Positions 53,760 through 61,837 are shown, counted from the stretch's first letter. The stretch: 64,000 nt of DNA from Clostridium putrefaciens (GCF_900461105.1 NZ_UFWZ01000001.1:2941001-3005000); one strand, 5' to 3'. Program-made: numbers and translations. Notes: generated from the sequence alone by a model not told the origin.

Positions 53760-54401
53760 TTAACCTCCAAGAGTTATATCTTGATCATCATACCAACTTA
53801 TTGCATCATAAAAATGTTTTTCTTTAAAGTTAGGCCAATAATCTTCTACTATAAAAAAATCAGAGTAAATAGATTGCACAGGAAGAAATCCGCTTAATCT
53901 TCTTCGACCTCCCCACCTTATAATTAAATCTATTTTTGAAACATCAGAGGATTGAATCTGATTTGTAATGTTATTACTTGAACTCTTAGACCTTTTTAGA
54001 TACTCAAGGTCCCACTTCCAACTATAATTAACAAGAAAATTAACTTTTATCCCTCCCTTTCCAAACGTCCTCCTTGTGGTATAAGGAAGCAGTTCTTTTG
54101 GAAACATTGGAGATTTAGTGTTTCCTACTACAATAAGCTCAGCATCTTCCTTTGAAAGTATGTCTACAGAATTAATACAAGCCTCTGTAAATGCCTTTAT
54201 TTGTTCTCTTGGTCTTTTAGTATTATCTACTGTAAATCCGTAATATGTTATTTCTTTGATTCCTAATCTTTCGCATAACTTAAAAAGTAATAACCCAGGA
54301 TCAATACCTGATTCATATCCACTTTCTTTAGATAATCCTTTATCAATAGCCCATCTCCTATTACCATCTGGAATTATTCCTATGTGATTTGGTACTCTCA
54401 T
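53760..54401 (-). CDS. short undecaprenyl-diphosphate synthase-like cis-prenyltransferase
   Basis: A cis-prenyltransferase homologue of 213 residues, about 35 shorter than standard UppS. The catalytic aspartate is kept (D12 in IIPDGNRRWA, where MDGNGRWA is usual). The substrate-binding C-terminal block is recognisable but diverged: RWGGRRRLSGFLPVQSIYSD, then FFIVEDYWPNF, where UppS has RTGGEQRLSNFLLWQ. The family signature after the first helix is altered (GLSKESGYESG). It is probably a paralogue with different chain length or allylic substrate rather than the essential UppS. The ATG at 54399-54401 follows GAGGTG; a GTG three codons upstream lies in that site. Confidence 0.78.
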   Translation of the reverse strand: MRVPNHIGIIPDGNRRWAIDKGLSKESGYESGIDPGLLLFKLCERLGIKEITYYGFTVDNTKRPREQIKAFTEACINSVDILSKEDAELIVVGNTKSPMFPKELLPYTTRRTFGKGGIKVNFLVNYSWKWDLEYLKRSKSSSNNITNQIQSSDVSKIDLIIRWGGRRRLSGFLPVQSIYSDFFIVEDYWPNFKEKHFYDAISWYDDQDITLGG

Positions 54402-54871
54402 TGCTTTCACCTCAAATGTTTCATATATTACATGAGTATAGATTAATAGTTATATCCTTATAATAAATACTCTGCTTTTTATATTATTAACATCCATAGA
54501 AAAAATAACCACATAAGTTGTGTAATATAAAATATTTTTATAATTTCATAATAAATATATTTTATTTAATATCTCTTAGGGAAATTCATTAATTTGTGTT
54601 ATTATATAAAAGTCGTAAAATATTATCACCCTTATAAAAATACAAATATAAACATTTCTTACTATAATTAAATGTTATGATTTTTAAAACTGTGAATTTT
54701 ATTGATATTTATCAACAATAATATATATTAAAATATGTAATTAAAAATGGTGGCTTCTTAAATGTTGTATGATCATAGTAATGATTGTTTAGTTTAAAAT
54801 AAAATTACACAATATCATTTAATAGATTTAGCTCATTTAAAACTTAGAATACCCGCCTTTAAGGAGAAAAA
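54402..54871. other. 470-base intergenic region upstream of the RhlE-type helicase
   Basis: Very AT-rich, divergent genes on both sides. A long 5' leader would fit cold-inducible DEAD-box genes, but I see no conserved cold box or riboswitch. Two tiny abutting frames at about 54748-54798 (MVAS-stop then an 11-codon frame) lack ribosome sites and are not called. Confidence 0.3.
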
Positions 54872-56137
54872 ATGTTATTTGAAAACTTAAATATTATAGA
54901 CCCAATAAAAAAAGCTTTAAAACTTGAAGGGTATGAAAACCCAACACCTATACAAGAGCAGTCTATTCCACCTATACTTAATGGAAGAGACTTTCTAGGT
55001 TGTGCACAAACCGGTACTGGTAAAACAGCTGCTTTTGCTATACCTATACTTCAGCTTATGATTAACAAAGAAAATCCTAAGTCAAAATCAAACCATATTA
55101 AAGCACTTATACTTGCTCCCACTAGAGAGCTTGCTATACAAATTGGTGAAAGCTTTGACTCTTATGGAAAATACATAAATCTTAAAACCTTAGTTATCTT
55201 TGGTGGCGTATCTCAAAACCCACAAACTAATGCCTTAAAATCGGGTGTGGATATCTTAGTTGCAACGCCTGGAAGACTAATTGACCTAGTTAACCAAAAG
55301 TTTATTGATCTACATCGTGTAGAGTTCTTTGTCCTTGATGAGGCAGATTGCATGCTTGATATGGGTATGATACATGACGTAAAAAGGATCATAACAAAAT
55401 TACCTGTAACTAGGCAAAATATGTTATTTTCAGCAACTATGCCAAATGAAATTAAAAAGTTAGTAGATTCCATCTTAAAAGATCCAGTTAGAGTTGCAGT
55501 AGCACCTGTTTCTTCTACTATTGACACTGTAGATCAATCAGTATACTTTGTTTCAAAAAAGAATAAAAGATCATTACTGATTCATTTATTAGAAGACAAA
55601 TCTATTGTTTCTGCTCTAGTATTTTCAAGAACAAAGCACGGAGCAAATAAAATAACTGAAGACCTCGTTAAGTCCGGAATAAGCGCCCAGGCCATACACG
55701 GAAATAAATCACAATCCGCAAGACAGTTAGCTTTAAGCAATTTTAAAGAAGGCAAAACAAGAGTTTTAGTTGCAACAGATATAGCCGCAAGGGGTATTGA
55801 TATAGACCATTTATCTCACGTAATTAACTTTGATTTAACTAATGTACCAGAAACTCATGTTCACAGAATCGGAAGAACTGGTAGAGCTGGCTTAAATGGA
55901 ATAGCAATATCTTTTTGTGATGAGGAAGAATTTGCATACCTTAAGGATATAGAGCATCTTACATCAAAATCTATACCCGTTGTAGAAGATCATCCTTATG
56001 CTATAAGTATAACATCACCAATAATTAATAACGACATTAAAAAGAAGACCTCTAGCAATAGGCCTTCCACTAAAAAATCTAATTCAAATAATAACTTTAG
56101 AAAAAACACAAGAAAACCAAAGCCTAAGAGGATTTAG
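54872..56137 (+). CDS. DEAD-box RNA helicase, RhlE/CshA type
   Basis: RNA helicase of 421 residues. Q motif (NPTPIQEQSIP), Walker A AQTGTGKT at about 48-55, PTRELAIQ, TPGRL, DEAD (VLDEADCMLD), SATMP, and the C-terminal motifs TDIAARGIDI and HRIGRTGRAG are all present. A short basic tail (about 385-421) rich in Lys, Arg, Asn and Ser probably aids RNA binding; there is no DbpA-type domain, unlike the helicase at 36.3 kb. ATG at 54872 follows AAGGAG. It has its own terminator (56161-56196). Roles in cold growth, ribosome assembly or RNA decay are all possible. Confidence 0.93.
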   Translation: MLFENLNIIDPIKKALKLEGYENPTPIQEQSIPPILNGRDFLGCAQTGTGKTAAFAIPILQLMINKENPKSKSNHIKALILAPTRELAIQIGESFDSYGKYINLKTLVIFGGVSQNPQTNALKSGVDILVATPGRLIDLVNQKFIDLHRVEFFVLDEADCMLDMGMIHDVKRIITKLPVTRQNMLFSATMPNEIKKLVDSILKDPVRVAVAPVSSTIDTVDQSVYFVSKKNKRSLLIHLLEDKSIVSALVFSRTKHGANKITEDLVKSGISAQAIHGNKSQSARQLALSNFKEGKTRVLVATDIAARGIDIDHLSHVINFDLTNVPETHVHRIGRTGRAGLNGIAISFCDEEEFAYLKDIEHLTSKSIPVVEDHPYAISITSPIINNDIKKKTSSNRPSTKKSNSNNNFRKNTRKPKPKRI

Positions 56138-56160
56138 TTTTCTTTTAAATATTTATCATA

Positions 56161-56196
56161 AAAATAAAGAGCGACATTTGTTGCTCTTTATTTTTC
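56161..56196 (+). terminator. terminator after the RhlE-type helicase
   Basis: AAAATAAAGAGC / GCTCTTTATTTT with a ten-base loop and T5 tail, 23 bases beyond the stop. Confidence 0.88.
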
Positions 56197-56401
56197 ATTT
56201 ACATAAATACTAATATATACATTCTAATATCTTATCAATTAATATAAATTTATAAAATTCATATACAACAATTATTATTTTGAGTTATAATACACATGAT
56301 AAGTATTATCATTTAATCTTCAATATTAATTATTGAAAATTAAAAGTAATCAATAGCCTTTCAATTATTAGGCTTTATTAAAATAAAAAAGGAGAGATTC
56401 C

Positions 56402-56869
56402 ATGCTTATATTTTTAACTATAGCTTTTGCTTTATTGTATTCTTCTTTAATTGAATATTGTCTTCATAGATTTGCACTTCATCATTCACCAAAACAAAGA
56501 CACATAGTAAATCACCATCAAAAGTTTCACGGAAGTAAAACTTATCAAAGCAAATATATAACACCTAAGGATGTAATTTCAAACAAAAAATACATCTTTA
56601 GTAACATACTTCCCTCTATACCTTTCTCATTAATTCTATTTACAATAAACCAAGGTTTGGGATTATTATTTATTATTACTAGCATTTCTTATACACTTTG
56701 GGTAGAATATGTTCATTACTTCTTTCATAAAGGTGGAAATAGTTTATTAGAACATCTTAAATTCTTCCAAACCTTAAAGGAACATCACAGAATTCACCAC
56801 TGTATTTATAATACAAACTACGGTATAGCATCAAGACTTTGGGATAAAGTTTTTAAAACTAAGAAATAA
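56402..56869 (+). CDS. fatty acid hydroxylase (sterol desaturase) superfamily protein
   Basis: Membrane protein of 155 residues with the full histidine-box set of the fatty acid hydroxylase superfamily: EYCLHRFALHH, HIVNHHQKFHG, EYVHYFFHKG and KEHHRIHHCIYNTNYGI. These ligate a di-iron centre that uses O2 in known members. Three to four hydrophobic helices are evident. The size and motif spacing resemble the small bacterial carotene-hydroxylase-like and phosphatidylglycerol-type members. ATG at 56402 follows AGGAGAG. It is monocistronic. An O2-dependent enzyme in an anaerobe is odd; an alternative role (iron-dependent, non-hydroxylating) cannot be excluded. Confidence 0.83.
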   Translation: MLIFLTIAFALLYSSLIEYCLHRFALHHSPKQRHIVNHHQKFHGSKTYQSKYITPKDVISNKKYIFSNILPSIPFSLILFTINQGLGLLFIITSISYTLWVEYVHYFFHKGGNSLLEHLKFFQTLKEHHRIHHCIYNTNYGIASRLWDKVFKTKK

Positions 56870-56924
56870 CATTATATTAATATTATTCATCTAATTATAT
56901 TTTAACTTCTTAGTTAAAATGTAA

Positions 56925-57623
56925 TTAGATTTCATATATATCTTCTGCTATGTCATCTAACGCTTGTCTATTCAATATTATTATAGAACTCTTCTGCTTT
57001 TTTATTATATTTTGATCTTCAAGTTTATGAATAACCCTAATTAAATGTCTATAACTAGCTCCTAAAAGTTCTGCTATTTCTATAAGCTTATCTGTATAAA
57101 TCTCATGAACCTTTGAATAATCCTTATTTTCAGGGGTAGTGGCTAAAAGATAACTTGCAAATCTACTTTCTAAAGGATATAAGAGATTTATAGCACTATG
57201 TTTAGATATACTACTTAATTTGTTTCCAAGCTCTTTACATATATATCTTAAAAATTTACAGTCATCTATAGCATACTTTCTTATACTTTCCATAGTTATA
57301 CCTATACATAAACATTCTTCTATTGCTTGGATATTAGAATCAGCTTTATATTTATCAATAAACTCTACATCACCTACTATTATTAGAGGTTTATAAAACT
57401 TCAACAATAGGCTCTTTCCATTTTTAAGAAGATTATATACCTTAGTCTTTCCCTTAACCAAAAAATAAAAATAAGTCATATCATCGCCAGCCTTATAAAT
57501 ATATTCATTTTTTTCAAATGAGATTAAATCCATATAAGGCATCATATCTTTTTGAAATATATCATTTATATTATATCTTTGTACATAATAATTAAGCTTG
57601 TACTTATCATTTATTTTAACCAT
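56925..57623 (-). CDS. Crp/Fnr-family regulator, YeiL-like
   Basis: Transcription factor of 232 residues. Residues about 20-125 are a cyclic-nucleotide-binding-type beta barrel (YIYKAGDDMTYFYFLVKGKTKVY), a dimer helix follows, and the winged helix-turn-helix is near 175-225 (IAELLGASYRHLIRVIHKLEDQNII). The canonical cAMP arginine-serine pair is not obvious, and there is no FNR-type N-terminal cysteine cluster, so the effector is unknown. ATG follows AGGGGTG. It is divergent from two small DMT transporters, and a palindrome resembling a Crp/Fnr site lies at the class II activator position of their promoter. Confidence 0.9.
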   Translation of the reverse strand: MVKINDKYKLNYYVQRYNINDIFQKDMMPYMDLISFEKNEYIYKAGDDMTYFYFLVKGKTKVYNLLKNGKSLLLKFYKPLIIVGDVEFIDKYKADSNIQAIEECLCIGITMESIRKYAIDDCKFLRYICKELGNKLSSISKHSAINLLYPLESRFASYLLATTPENKDYSKVHEIYTDKLIEIAELLGASYRHLIRVIHKLEDQNIIKKQKSSIIILNRQALDDIAEDIYEI

Positions 57624-57702
57624 ACTAAAATCACCCCTATATTCCTATATTTACATACTTATATATTCATATACTTTAATTATAGTATATATTTTATATA
57701 TT

Positions 57703-57746
57703 TTGTGACATATGTCATATTGGTTTTTCATTGTTCTATGATATAA
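57703..57746 (+). promoter_or_regulatory. Crp/Fnr-like operator and promoter of the DMT transporter pair
   Basis: Near-palindrome TGTGACATATGTCATA (57703-57718) directly upstream of -35 TTGGTT (57719-57724), a 16-base spacer, and -10 TATAAA (57741-57746). The operator centre is about 42 bases before the expected start, the class II activator position. Confidence 0.7.
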
Positions 57747-57780
57747 ATTAGTTAAAAGTATTAAAGATGGGAGATTAAAT

Positions 57781-58203
57781 ATGAATAGTCTATTAGCAGT
57801 AGTAGTTGGTATCCTTATTTCTATAATGATTACCTTTAACGGAGGGTTATCTAATTATTTAGGGTATTATATTTCAACCTTACTTGTCCATATAATAGGT
57901 TTAATATGTGTATTAATAGTATTAGCTATAACTAAAAATAAGATGAAATTAAAAAAAGGCACACCTCTTTATTTCTTCACTGGGGGAGCCATAGGTATAT
58001 TTATTGTAATTTTCAATAGTATATGTTTCAAAAACCTAGGAGCTTCTTTAACTTTATCTCTAGCTCTACTTGGACAACTTGTGTTATCAATATTGATAGA
58101 CCACCTTGGATTATTTAATATGGCAGTTCACAAATTCAAAAGTAAAAAGCTTATAGGACTTTTATTTATTTCCTTAGGGATAGTTATTATGGTTATATAC
58201 TAA
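57781..58203 (+). CDS. small DMT-family transporter subunit (DUF606/YdcZ type)
   Basis: Membrane protein of 140 residues with about five helices. YdcZ/DUF606 pattern: GILISIMITFNGGLSNYLGYY at the start, FTGGAIGIFIVIFNSICF in the middle, and LLFISLGIVIMVIY at the end. Members are half-size relatives of EamA drug/metabolite transporters and usually act as pairs. ATG at 57781 follows GGGAG. The stop is 18 bases before the second subunit's start, so they are in one operon, likely activated by the divergent Crp/Fnr protein. Confidence 0.87.
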   Translation: MNSLLAVVVGILISIMITFNGGLSNYLGYYISTLLVHIIGLICVLIVLAITKNKMKLKKGTPLYFFTGGAIGIFIVIFNSICFKNLGASLTLSLALLGQLVLSILIDHLGLFNMAVHKFKSKKLIGLLFISLGIVIMVIY

Positions 58204-58221
58204 TTTAAAAGGAGGGGTATC

Positions 58222-58665
58222 ATGTTATATATAATTTTAGCATTTATAGGCGGGGCTCTAGTTACCTTAGCCTCTATAATAAATTCAAAGCTAGGCAAAG
58301 AAATAGGAGTTATTCAGGGTACTGTTATAAACTATACCGTAGGTTTAATATGTATACTTTTAGTCTGTCTATTTAATGGATCACTTTTTAAAATTGCAAA
58401 TGAGGGCTTTTCAGGAATACCCTTATGGGCTTATTTAGGCGGTATAGTAGGCGTTGCTGTGGTAATACTCTCAAATGTAGTAATACCTAAAATAGCTGTA
58501 ATATATTCCACATTATTAATTTTTATAGGCCAAATTGTTACAGGCATGATTGTAGATTCCATATTTGGAAACCCTATTTCAAGGGGAAAGTTTATAGGGT
58601 GTATATTTATTATATTAGGCTTAGCATACAACTCTAATATAGATAGAAAAGCTTTAAAAATCTAA
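58222..58665 (+). CDS. small DMT-family transporter subunit (DUF606/YdcZ type), second of a pair
   Basis: Membrane protein of 147 residues, homologous to the preceding one: IGGALVTLASIINSKLGKEIG at the start, YLGGIVGVAVVILSNVVIPKI in the middle, and FIGCIFIILGLAYNSNIDR at the end. ATG at 58222 follows AAGGAGG. Its last four codons and stop (58653-58665) lie inside a 131-bp duplicated segment and overlap the 3' end of the convergent chimeric peptide gene by 12 bases, so its C terminus was probably altered by that insertion. Confidence 0.87.
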   Translation: MLYIILAFIGGALVTLASIINSKLGKEIGVIQGTVINYTVGLICILLVCLFNGSLFKIANEGFSGIPLWAYLGGIVGVAVVILSNVVIPKIAVIYSTLLIFIGQIVTGMIVDSIFGNPISRGKFIGCIFIILGLAYNSNIDRKALKI

Positions 58666-58783
58666 TTTATATTGAATTAACCTATTGTCAAAAGTTGTAT
58701 AAAACCCATTATCATAAACATTTAATATATTCCCTTGATATTTATATTCTTTATTATCTTTTAATCTTGTTATAACACCCAAA
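58653..58783 (+). repeat. 131-bp direct repeat, copy A
   Basis: Identical to 59512-59642 except for four substitutions (about 97%), in the same orientation and 859 bp apart. Copy A encodes the last 41 residues of the chimeric peptide gene; copy B encodes the corresponding end of the propeller-like protein. Confidence 0.95.
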
Positions 58784-58860
58784 GATGAACAAGGATTATA
58801 TGCACATCCTCCAGTCTCACAAAGTATAGTCCCTTGTCCACTACCATTAATCCAATTCAT
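58654..58860 (-). CDS. chimeric small protein: Cys-containing leader joined to the C-terminal end of a duplicated gene
   Basis: A 68-residue reading frame with a strong ribosome site (AAAGGTGG, seven bases before the ATG at 58858-58860). Residues 1-26 are unique: MNWINGSGQG, then TILCETGGCAYNPCSS, with three cysteines. Residues 28-68 (GVIT through the end) are nearly identical to the last 41 residues of the protein at 59513-60532. The junction coincides with the edge of the 131-bp repeat, so a recombination placed the end of that gene behind a small Cys-peptide gene, in frame. I do not recognise the peptide. Whether the fusion is a working product or the broken end of a peptide gene is open. 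Confidence 0.6.
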   Translation of the reverse strand: MNWINGSGQGTILCETGGCAYNPCSSLGVITRLKDNKEYKYQGNILNVYDNGFYTTFDNRLIQYKLDF

Positions 58861-58987
58861 AAGATAACCACCTTTCTTAATAATACTATAATTAAAAAAC
58901 ATGTCATCTGTACTTTTACATATTATACTTGTAATGTAAAACTATATATTTTCTTCATTTTATGTTTATCTTGTTCCATTTATTTGT

Positions 58988-58993
58988 TATAAT
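58988..58993 (+). promoter_or_regulatory. candidate -10 box of the Cys-rich peptide gene
   Basis: TATAAT at 58988-58993 with TTTATC 17 bases upstream, 30 bases before the peptide ATG. Confidence 0.5.
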
Positions 58994-59023
58994 GTCTTTA
59001 TAAAGGTAAAGAGGTCATTAATA

Positions 59024-59170
59024 ATGGAATGGTATAATGATTCTAATATTCTTTCAGATGCAAACTCCCATAATTCTAGTATCATGGGAGTTTGCATAGT
59101 AAATCTTTGTCTAGATTGTTTTTGCTTTGCAGTATGGTCTCCATGTGTTAAACAAAAATTTACTAAGTAA
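59024..59170 (+). CDS. orphan Cys-rich small peptide (48 residues)
   Basis: A short frame with a fair promoter (-10 TATAAT, 58988) and ribosome site (AGAGGT, nine bases before the ATG at 59024-59026). The product has a polar first half (MEWYNDSNILSDANSHNSS) and a hydrophobic, cysteine-rich second half with five cysteines (GVCIVNLCLDCFCFAVWSPC), then KQKFTK. The layout, polar leader then Cys-rich core, is that of ribosomally made, modified peptides or of small metal-binding peptides. No maturase, exporter or radical SAM gene is nearby, so the class cannot be fixed. A hairpin follows at 59184-59219. Not recognised. Confidence 0.65.
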   Translation: MEWYNDSNILSDANSHNSSIMGVCIVNLCLDCFCFAVWSPCVKQKFTK

Positions 59171-59183
59171 GATAAACTTGAAT

Positions 59184-59219
59184 AAAGTAACTATGTATTA
59201 ATAAATATATAGTTACTTT
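59184..59219 (+). terminator. hairpin after the Cys-rich peptide gene
   Basis: AAAGTAACTAT pairs with ATAGTTACTTT, 14 bases beyond the stop; the downstream T-tract is weak. Confidence 0.5.
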
Positions 59220-59273
59220 GCTTAAACCTATAGTTTTTATAATAGATTACTTATATAAGGGATGGTGATTGAT

Positions 59274-59447
59274 ATGAATTTAAGAATTAAAAAAAATTTA
59301 TGGTTATTAGTAGGATTGATTTTCTTAGTTGGATTTGGCATAGAATTAAGTCCATTTAATGTCAGAGGAGGAGGAAATCTCCTTTTATCCATTATATGTT
59401 TAATAAATGCCTATAATACATATAAAAAAATGAAAGAAGCCAATTAA
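59274..59447 (+). CDS. small two-helix membrane protein
   Basis: A 57-residue protein from the ATG at 59274 (four more residues if the ATG at 59262 is used; that ATG lies within the AAGGGATGG ribosome region). Two hydrophobic helices (NLWLLVGLIFLVGFGIEL and GNLLLSIICLINAY) are joined by a short polar loop (SPFNVRGGG), and the basic ends suggest both termini are cytoplasmic. Unrecognised; similar small proteins are frequent in clostridial accessory regions. It lies between the Cys-rich peptide and the 131-bp repeat copy B. Confidence 0.6.
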   Translation: MNLRIKKNLWLLVGLIFLVGFGIELSPFNVRGGGNLLLSIICLINAYNTYKKMKEAN

Positions 59448-59511
59448 TATATTCTTATACTAATTTTATTATAACATTTTCATAAAGGAGTTAATTCATA
59501 TAACTATTTGA

Positions 59512-59642
59512 TTTAAAAATCTAATTTATATTGAATTAACCTATTATCATAAATTGTATAAAACCCATTATCATAAACATTTAATATATTCCCTTGATAT
59601 TTATATTCTTTATTATCTTTTAAGCTTGTTATAACACCCAAA
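59512..59642 (+). repeat. 131-bp direct repeat, copy B
   Basis: Partner of 58653-58783. This copy covers the 3' end of the gene at 59513-60532 and is probably the source, since the full-length gene reads through it without a break. Confidence 0.95.
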
Positions 59643-60532
59643 TATTTATTATCAGCAAAAATACTTCCTTTGCTATTTATAAGAATATCCTCATTATCAG
59701 CTCTAACATCTAGTGTGTTACCTTTAATTAAATTATTGCTTTCATCCATCTTATATAGATTTAATTTATTTGATTTACTATCTTCACCTTCTAAAAAATA
59801 AAGATTGCCCTCATAATCAACATTCATAAACTTACTTGTACAACTATCTCGTAAATAAAGCTTTTTATTCTCTACACTTGAATAAATATCATGTTTTTTA
59901 ATATCAGTATAAAGGATGTATTCCTCATTAGGTAAAATATAAAAAGAACTTACATCCTTTATTGCTAAATCCAATTTCTTTGAATCAGCATTGCCTTTGA
60001 CCTTTATTATGACTTTTTCACTCCCATTACTATATCCTATGTAAGTTATATTTTTATTAGATGTCTTTTTTATTAAATCTATTGAGTAATCGGAATCTAT
60101 ATTTGTAATCTTGTAAATATAATCTCTTTTATTATTTTCTATATCATATGAAGATATAATAGCATTATCCGAATTAACCTCATTACCCTTTTCAGCTATT
60201 ATAATCTCTTTACCGTCCTCTGACCAATTAAAGTAATCTATCTTTTTATCCTCTTCAGGTACTATATAACTTTCTTCTCCACTTAATATATTTGTTATTT
60301 TAATACTTAAATTCTCATAATATGCTAGATATTTACCATCACAAGAAATTACCTTTTCATCTACATCCTTAGGAAGTTCTCTTGTGATGTTATTGCTGAA
60401 CACATTTTCTAAATAAGTTACTTCAAAGTTATAGTTATCTACCAAGTAATACCTATCTAAAAATACTAATAACATACATTGAAGTATTATTGATATAAGA
60501 GCAATAATACTAAGTACTTTAAATTTTTTCAT
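59513..60532 (-). CDS. membrane-anchored propeller-like protein of unknown function
   Basis: A 339-residue protein with an N-terminal signal-anchor (about 5-25), the rest outside the cell. The body has repeated short strands typical of a WD40/TolB-like propeller: DGKYLAYYENLSIKITN, WSEDGKEIIIAEKGN, ILPNEEYILYTDIKK, DYEGNLYFLEGE and DNGFYTIYDNRLIQY. The last 41 residues are duplicated in the small gene at 58654. ATG at 60530-60532 follows GAGG. It lies 13 bases downstream of the phosphodiester glycosidase gene, forming a two-gene operon for two extracytoplasmic proteins. The function is unknown. Confidence 0.7.
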   Translation of the reverse strand: MKKFKVLSIIALISIILQCMLLVFLDRYYLVDNYNFEVTYLENVFSNNITRELPKDVDEKVISCDGKYLAYYENLSIKITNILSGEESYIVPEEDKKIDYFNWSEDGKEIIIAEKGNEVNSDNAIISSYDIENNKRDYIYKITNIDSDYSIDLIKKTSNKNITYIGYSNGSEKVIIKVKGNADSKKLDLAIKDVSSFYILPNEEYILYTDIKKHDIYSSVENKKLYLRDSCTSKFMNVDYEGNLYFLEGEDSKSNKLNLYKMDESNNLIKGNTLDVRADNEDILINSKGSIFADNKYLGVITSLKDNKEYKYQGNILNVYDNGFYTIYDNRLIQYKLDF

Positions 60533-60545
60533 ACATTAAACCTCA

Positions 60546-61535
60546 CTATTTCACAATTATTCCAGAGGATAAATTTCTTGAAGACTGAGATCCCTTTGGT
60601 TCATTAACTACTTTTCCATCCTTATACATAATAACAGAATTTCCACCATCAAGATTTATAGCATTAATAGCTCCTAAATCTAACATTAATTGCTGAAGTT
60701 CAGCTATAGTTGCTCCTGCTCTAGGATGAAGATTTCCCTCAATTATAATTAAAATAATTGAACCATCAGCTCTTTGTCCGATTACACTTCTTTGACTCAT
60801 GCCTCCACCCCCAATGGAATTATATCTTATGTCTACAGCCCTACCATCTTTTATTAATGTAGGGCCAAAACTTACTGCTTCTTGTACATTTAAATTGACT
60901 AATTCTTCGTATGAATAATCTCCAACTATAAGAATTCCATCTTTGTTTATAGCACAAATCTCCATTTCATCATTTAAATTAATTTCACTTTCGGCTTTTG
61001 GATATATTAATTTCCCTTCTGACATAATGATTCCTAAGGGAGTATTGGTATATTCCTCATCAAAGTTTGTCATGAAACCTCCACCATTAATTCCAGCAAT
61101 AGCATTATTGTTTTTTATAATAGCTGAAATTTCCTCACCTTTTTTTCCACCCTCATCTGAATATCCAACCTTAACTCGCTTTGGATTATGTACTAACATT
61201 ACATAGCCATTATATCTAGCATTATTAATCTTTAAAAAATCAATGGTTCCATCTTGAGTTTTAGATATCTTTACAGTATCCTCATTACTTTTAAGTTCTT
61301 TATCTTCATAAATTTTCTCCATTACAATATTATTAATCTTATTATTAGATATAAACTTTGTTGCTAACCACTGGTGGCTTGTACTCATAACAGCCGACCC
61401 AACATAAACCTTTCTAGCTCTCTTAAAAAGTGGTGTATGTAACAATAACATCGGAAAGGAAATAATGCTAAAAATTATAAAAAAACAAAAATAATATACA
61501 TATCTCTTTTTAAACCTCTTCATTATGTCTTTCAA
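60546..61535 (-). CDS. phosphodiester glycosidase (NAGPA/DUF2233) family protein
   Basis: Extracytoplasmic protein of about 329 residues, with an N-terminal membrane anchor (about 12-33). The domain carries the NAGPA-family pattern: INGGGFM, YSYEELVNLNV, FGPTLIKDG, SQRSVIGQRADGSIILII and the closing INLDGGNSVIM. The known enzyme removes N-acetylglucosamine from a phosphodiester; bacterial members are linked to cell-wall or exopolysaccharide glycans. Start is TTG at 61533-61535, six bases after GGAGG; a longer frame to 61616 has no ribosome site. It is the first gene of a pair with the propeller-like protein. Confidence 0.85.
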   Translation of the reverse strand: MKDIMKRFKKRYVYYFCFFIIFSIISFPMLLLHTPLFKRARKVYVGSAVMSTSHQWLATKFISNNKINNIVMEKIYEDKELKSNEDTVKISKTQDGTIDFLKINNARYNGYVMLVHNPKRVKVGYSDEGGKKGEEISAIIKNNNAIAGINGGGFMTNFDEEYTNTPLGIIMSEGKLIYPKAESEINLNDEMEICAINKDGILIVGDYSYEELVNLNVQEAVSFGPTLIKDGRAVDIRYNSIGGGGMSQRSVIGQRADGSIILIIIEGNLHPRAGATIAELQQLMLDLGAINAINLDGGNSVIMYKDGKVVNEPKGSQSSRNLSSGIIVK

Positions 61536-61715
61536 AACATTCCTCCATATAATATCTTTATTAAATAATATAATATTGATAGTAACATATACCTTGTGCA
61601 TAATTTGTCGAATCATGGAGCTTTATATAAATATTATACATCTTATTTTTTACGTAAAAATTCAAATTAATTATTTCTATATAAATCCACTTAAAATTAG
61701 GTTAGAATAAAAAAT

Positions 61716-61742
61716 AGTAGAAAGCATCTAACCTTTCTACTT
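61716..61742. repeat. hairpin AGTAGAAAG / CTTTCTACT, copy 1
   Basis: Terminator-like stem with loop CATCTAAC. Nearly the same sequence recurs at 62494-62536 with loop CCTCTAAC, flanking the YccF remnant and a small gene. Confidence 0.75.
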
Positions 61743-61837
61743 GATATGATTCTCTAATAGTTATAGGAACTATTACCTATTTCTAGTAATATATTAATGT
61801 AATTAAGTATATAAATGTAGACTTTTATATCTACATT

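Noticed and set aside
58653-59642. Pair of direct repeats as the ends of an insertion sequence or integrative element
   Set aside because: The repeats are parts of a gene, are directly oriented, and no transposase or integrase lies between them.
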